A stretch of DNA of 35,733 bases from an uncultured Burkholderiales bacterium (lineage in GTDB: Bacteria > Pseudomonadota > Gammaproteobacteria > Burkholderiales > Burkholderiaceae_C): assembly GCA_903856995.1 (NCBI GenBank), contig CAIODK010000165.1, positions 1 to 35,733 on the forward strand. The letters run 5' to 3'. Position numbers and translations under genes: made by a program. The notes under the pieces were generated by a model that saw only the letters and a program-made list of their open reading frames with translations, made no database searches and was not told the DNA's origin. Shown here one piece after another: positions 33,872 to 35,733 of this stretch (position 1 is the stretch's first letter; each line of letters begins with the position of its first letter).

Positions 33872-35311
33872 ATGCTTTATCAAATCTTCGAAACGCAACG
33901 TAGCCTCATGGAGCCGTTCGCAGACTTTGCGCAGGCAGCGTCCAAACTTTACGGACAAAACAACAGCCCAATGGGCCAAAATGCCATGACACAGCGCGTG
34001 TCTGCCGGCTACGACCTGCTCTACCGCTTGGGTAAAGACTACGAAAAACCTCAATTCGGCATTAAATCCGTCGAAGTAGAAGGCGTCGAAGTGGCCATCC
34101 ACGAGCGCATCGAAATTGACAAACCATTTTGTGAATTACGCCGTTTCAAACGCTTCACTGATGACGCGCAAACACTGACCAAACTCAAAGCCCAACCCGT
34201 GGTGCTGATCGTGGCCCCCTTGTCTGGCCACTACGCCACCTTGCTGCGCGACACAGTCAAAACCATGCTCAAAGACCACAAGGTCTACATCACCGATTGG
34301 AAAAATGCACGCTTGGTCCCATTGAGCGAAGGTGGATTCCACCTCGACGACTATGTGAACTATGTGCAAGACTTCGTCCGTGACTTGCAATCCAAGTACG
34401 GCAACTGCCACGTCATGAGCGTGTGTCAACCCACTGTGCCGGTTCTGGCTGCCGTGTCATTGATGGCAAGCCGAGGTGAAAAAACCCCACTCACTATGAC
34501 CATGATGGGCGGTCCCATTGACGCCACCAAGTCCCCCACTTCCGTGAATAACTTGGCAACCAACAAGAGCCACAGCTGGTTTGAGAACAACGTGATCTAC
34601 CGCGTGCCAGACAGTTTCCCAGGCGCTGGCCGTCGCGTCTATCCAGGCTTCTTGCAGCACACCGGTTTCGTTGCCATGAACCCCGATCGCCATTTGAAGA
34701 GCCATTACGACTACTTCAAAGACCTGATCAAGGGCGACAACTCAAGCATCGACTCGCACCGCGATTTCTATGATGAGTACAACGCTGTGCTCGACATGGA
34801 TGCTGATTACTACTTGGAAACCATCAACACCGTCTTCCAAGACTTCAAATTGGTACGCGGCACATGGGAAATCAAAAACCCACAAGGCAAGCTCGAACTG
34901 GTTCGCCCACAAGACATTCGCACCACAGCCTTGCTGACGGTCGAAGGTGAGTTAGATGACATCTCTGGCTCCGGCCAAACCGAAGCAGCACACAAACTGT
35001 GCAGCGGCATCGTGCGCCAAGAACACCACCACCTCGAAGCCAAAGGCGCAGGCCACTACGGCATTTTCAGTGGCCGTCGTTGGCGCGATGTGGTGTACCC
35101 ACACGTGAAGAGCTTCATCTTGGAGCATAACAAGGGTTCCATCAAATCCGCTGTTGTGAAACCCAAAGTTGTGGCAAAAACGATTGTGCCAGTGCCCAAA
35201 AAAGCTGCCCCGGTGGTGAAAGCTCAGATCCCTGTGGTGGCTACCGTTGCGGCAACGAAAAAACCAGTGGCAAAACCTGCTGCTAAAAAAGTCGCTGCTA
35301 CTAAAAAGTGA
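33872..35311 (+). CDS. phaZ: Intracellular polyhydroxyalkanoate depolymerase with a Lys/Ala/Pro-rich tail
   Basis: The 479-residue protein belongs to the intracellular PhaZ family of Cupriavidus type. The N-terminus [10 protein letters not shown] is typical, and the active-site cysteine lies in M-S-V-C-Q-P-T-V-P near residue 190. The catalytic histidine is probably in [10 protein letters not shown] near residue 393. It degrades PHB granules inside the cell when carbon is short. The core ends near residue 428; about 50 further residues form a tail of repeated K-P, A-A-K-K and A-T-K-K units, longer than in most relatives. The tail resembles DNA-binding tails of histone-like proteins and phasin partners such as PhaM. 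The gene overlaps rnfB by four bases. Confidence 0.9.
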   Translation: MLYQIFETQRSLMEPFADFAQAASKLYGQNNSPMGQNAMTQRVSAGYDLLYRLGKDYEKPQFGIKSVEVEGVEVAIHERIEIDKPFCELRRFKRFTDDAQTLTKLKAQPVVLIVAPLSGHYATLLRDTVKTMLKDHKVYITDWKNARLVPLSEGGFHLDDYVNYVQDFVRDLQSKYGNCHVMSVCQPTVPVLAAVSLMASRGEKTPLTMTMMGGPIDATKSPTSVNNLATNKSHSWFENNVIYRVPDSFPGAGRRVYPGFLQHTGFVAMNPDRHLKSHYDYFKDLIKGDNSSIDSHRDFYDEYNAVLDMDADYYLETINTVFQDFKLVRGTWEIKNPQGKLELVRPQDIRTTALLTVEGELDDISGSGQTEAAHKLCSGIVRQEHHHLEAKGAGHYGIFSGRRWRDVVYPHVKSFILEHNKGSIKSAVVKPKVVAKTIVPVPKKAAPVVKAQIPVVATVAATKKPVAKPAAKKVAATKK

Positions 35312-35733
35312 TTTCGGTCGAGCAAATCAACCTCGCCCTGCCGCAAACGCAATGCACGCGTTGCGGCTATCCTGACTGTCAGCGCTACGCCGAGGCCATT
35401 GGCCAAGGCGAGGCTGACATCAATCAGTGCCCACCAGGAGGCACTGAAGGCGTTGAACGACTGGCTGCACTCACCGGCAAGCCAGCCCTCCCCTTGAACC
35501 CAGACAACGGCATTGAAGGCCCACGCACCATTGCCCTGATTGATGAGGCCTGGTGTATTGGTTGCACGCTGTGCATCGCGGCATGCCCGACCGATGCCAT
35601 CGTGGGCGCAAATAAGCGCATGCACACCGTGATAGAGGACTATTGCACGGGCTGCGAACTGTGCATCCCCGCTTGCCCCGTCGATTGCATTGACCTAGAG
35701 CCCGTGGATGTGAACTTGAGTGGCTGGGCCTCA
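35308..35733 (+). CDS. rnfB: RnfB-like Fe-S protein, 3' end beyond the window
   Basis: A GTG at 35308 overlaps the phaZ stop (GTGA) and opens a frame through the window end, 142 codons. It shows an N-terminal Fe-S motif (C-T-R-C-G-Y-P-D-C ... C-P-P-G-G) and two 4Fe-4S ferredoxin motifs, [12 protein letters not shown] and [12 protein letters not shown]. This is the pattern of RnfB, the electron-transfer subunit of the Rnf complex. Burkholderiales often carry RnfB alone, without other rnf genes. The usual hydrophobic N-terminal anchor is absent, which fits a soluble form. The GTG start is the only good one in frame. Confidence 0.87.
   Translation, partial: MISVEQINLALPQTQCTRCGYPDCQRYAEAIGQGEADINQCPPGGTEGVERLAALTGKPALPLNPDNGIEGPRTIALIDEAWCIGCTLCIAACPTDAIVGANKRMHTVIEDYCTGCELCIPACPVDCIDLEPVDVNLSGWAS

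Overview
The window reads as a chromosome segment of a betaproteobacterium of the order Burkholderiales, most likely family Comamonadaceae (a Limnohabitans/Rhodoferax/Comamonas-type organism). The main reasons are the gene order pmdE-F-D-A-B-C known from Comamonas, the orphan Bug/TctC-type solute receptors, the IscR-led isc operon and an intracellular PHA depolymerase. The genus is inference; no rRNA or other marker is present. No CRISPR array, transposase or integrase was found.

Region 1 (1-9974) looks like a catabolic cluster. A Liv-type ABC transporter (livK, livH, start of livM) lies divergent from an IclR regulator. Next come a TIM-barrel isomerase/dehydratase-like protein, a ketosteroid-dehydrogenase-like flavoprotein fused in frame to a NIPSNAP protein, a second IclR regulator, and, divergently, a shikimate-dehydrogenase-like enzyme and a second ketosteroid-dehydrogenase-like flavoprotein. 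The enzyme set suggests oxidation or aromatisation of a non-aromatic six-membered ring acid, with a phenolic acid such as protocatechuate as a plausible end product. That role is inference. A small ORF of unknown function closes the region.

Region 2 (10064-18845) is a protocatechuate 4,5-cleavage operon on the minus strand, under a divergent LysR gene (pmdR-like). In transcription order it encodes a ModA-like protein without signal peptide, 4-oxalomesaconate hydratase, CHA aldolase, a Bug receptor, PDC hydrolase, dioxygenase alpha and beta subunits, CHMS dehydrogenase and an EamA exporter/importer. It converts protocatechuate to pyruvate and oxaloacetate. No separate tautomerase or MFS transporter gene is present.

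Region 3 (18846-23308) holds a membrane protein with a TPR-like N-terminus and a 3.29-kb, visibly more A+T-rich insertion. The insertion is bounded by a 54-bp direct repeat (53/54 identical) made of the 3' part of tRNA-Val(CAC) plus its trailer. The intact tRNA is at one end and a truncated copy at the other. The cargo is only gntR, a pdxA-like dehydrogenase gene and a Bug receptor gene, with no recombinase.

Region 4 (23345-35733) is mostly core genome: dnaQ, the isc operon (fdx, hscA, hscB, iscA, iscU, iscS, iscR; all minus strand), uvrB, an aromatic/aspartate aminotransferase, a DODA-type extradiol dioxygenase, the PHA depolymerase phaZ with a Lys/Ala/Pro-rich tail, and the beginning of rnfB.
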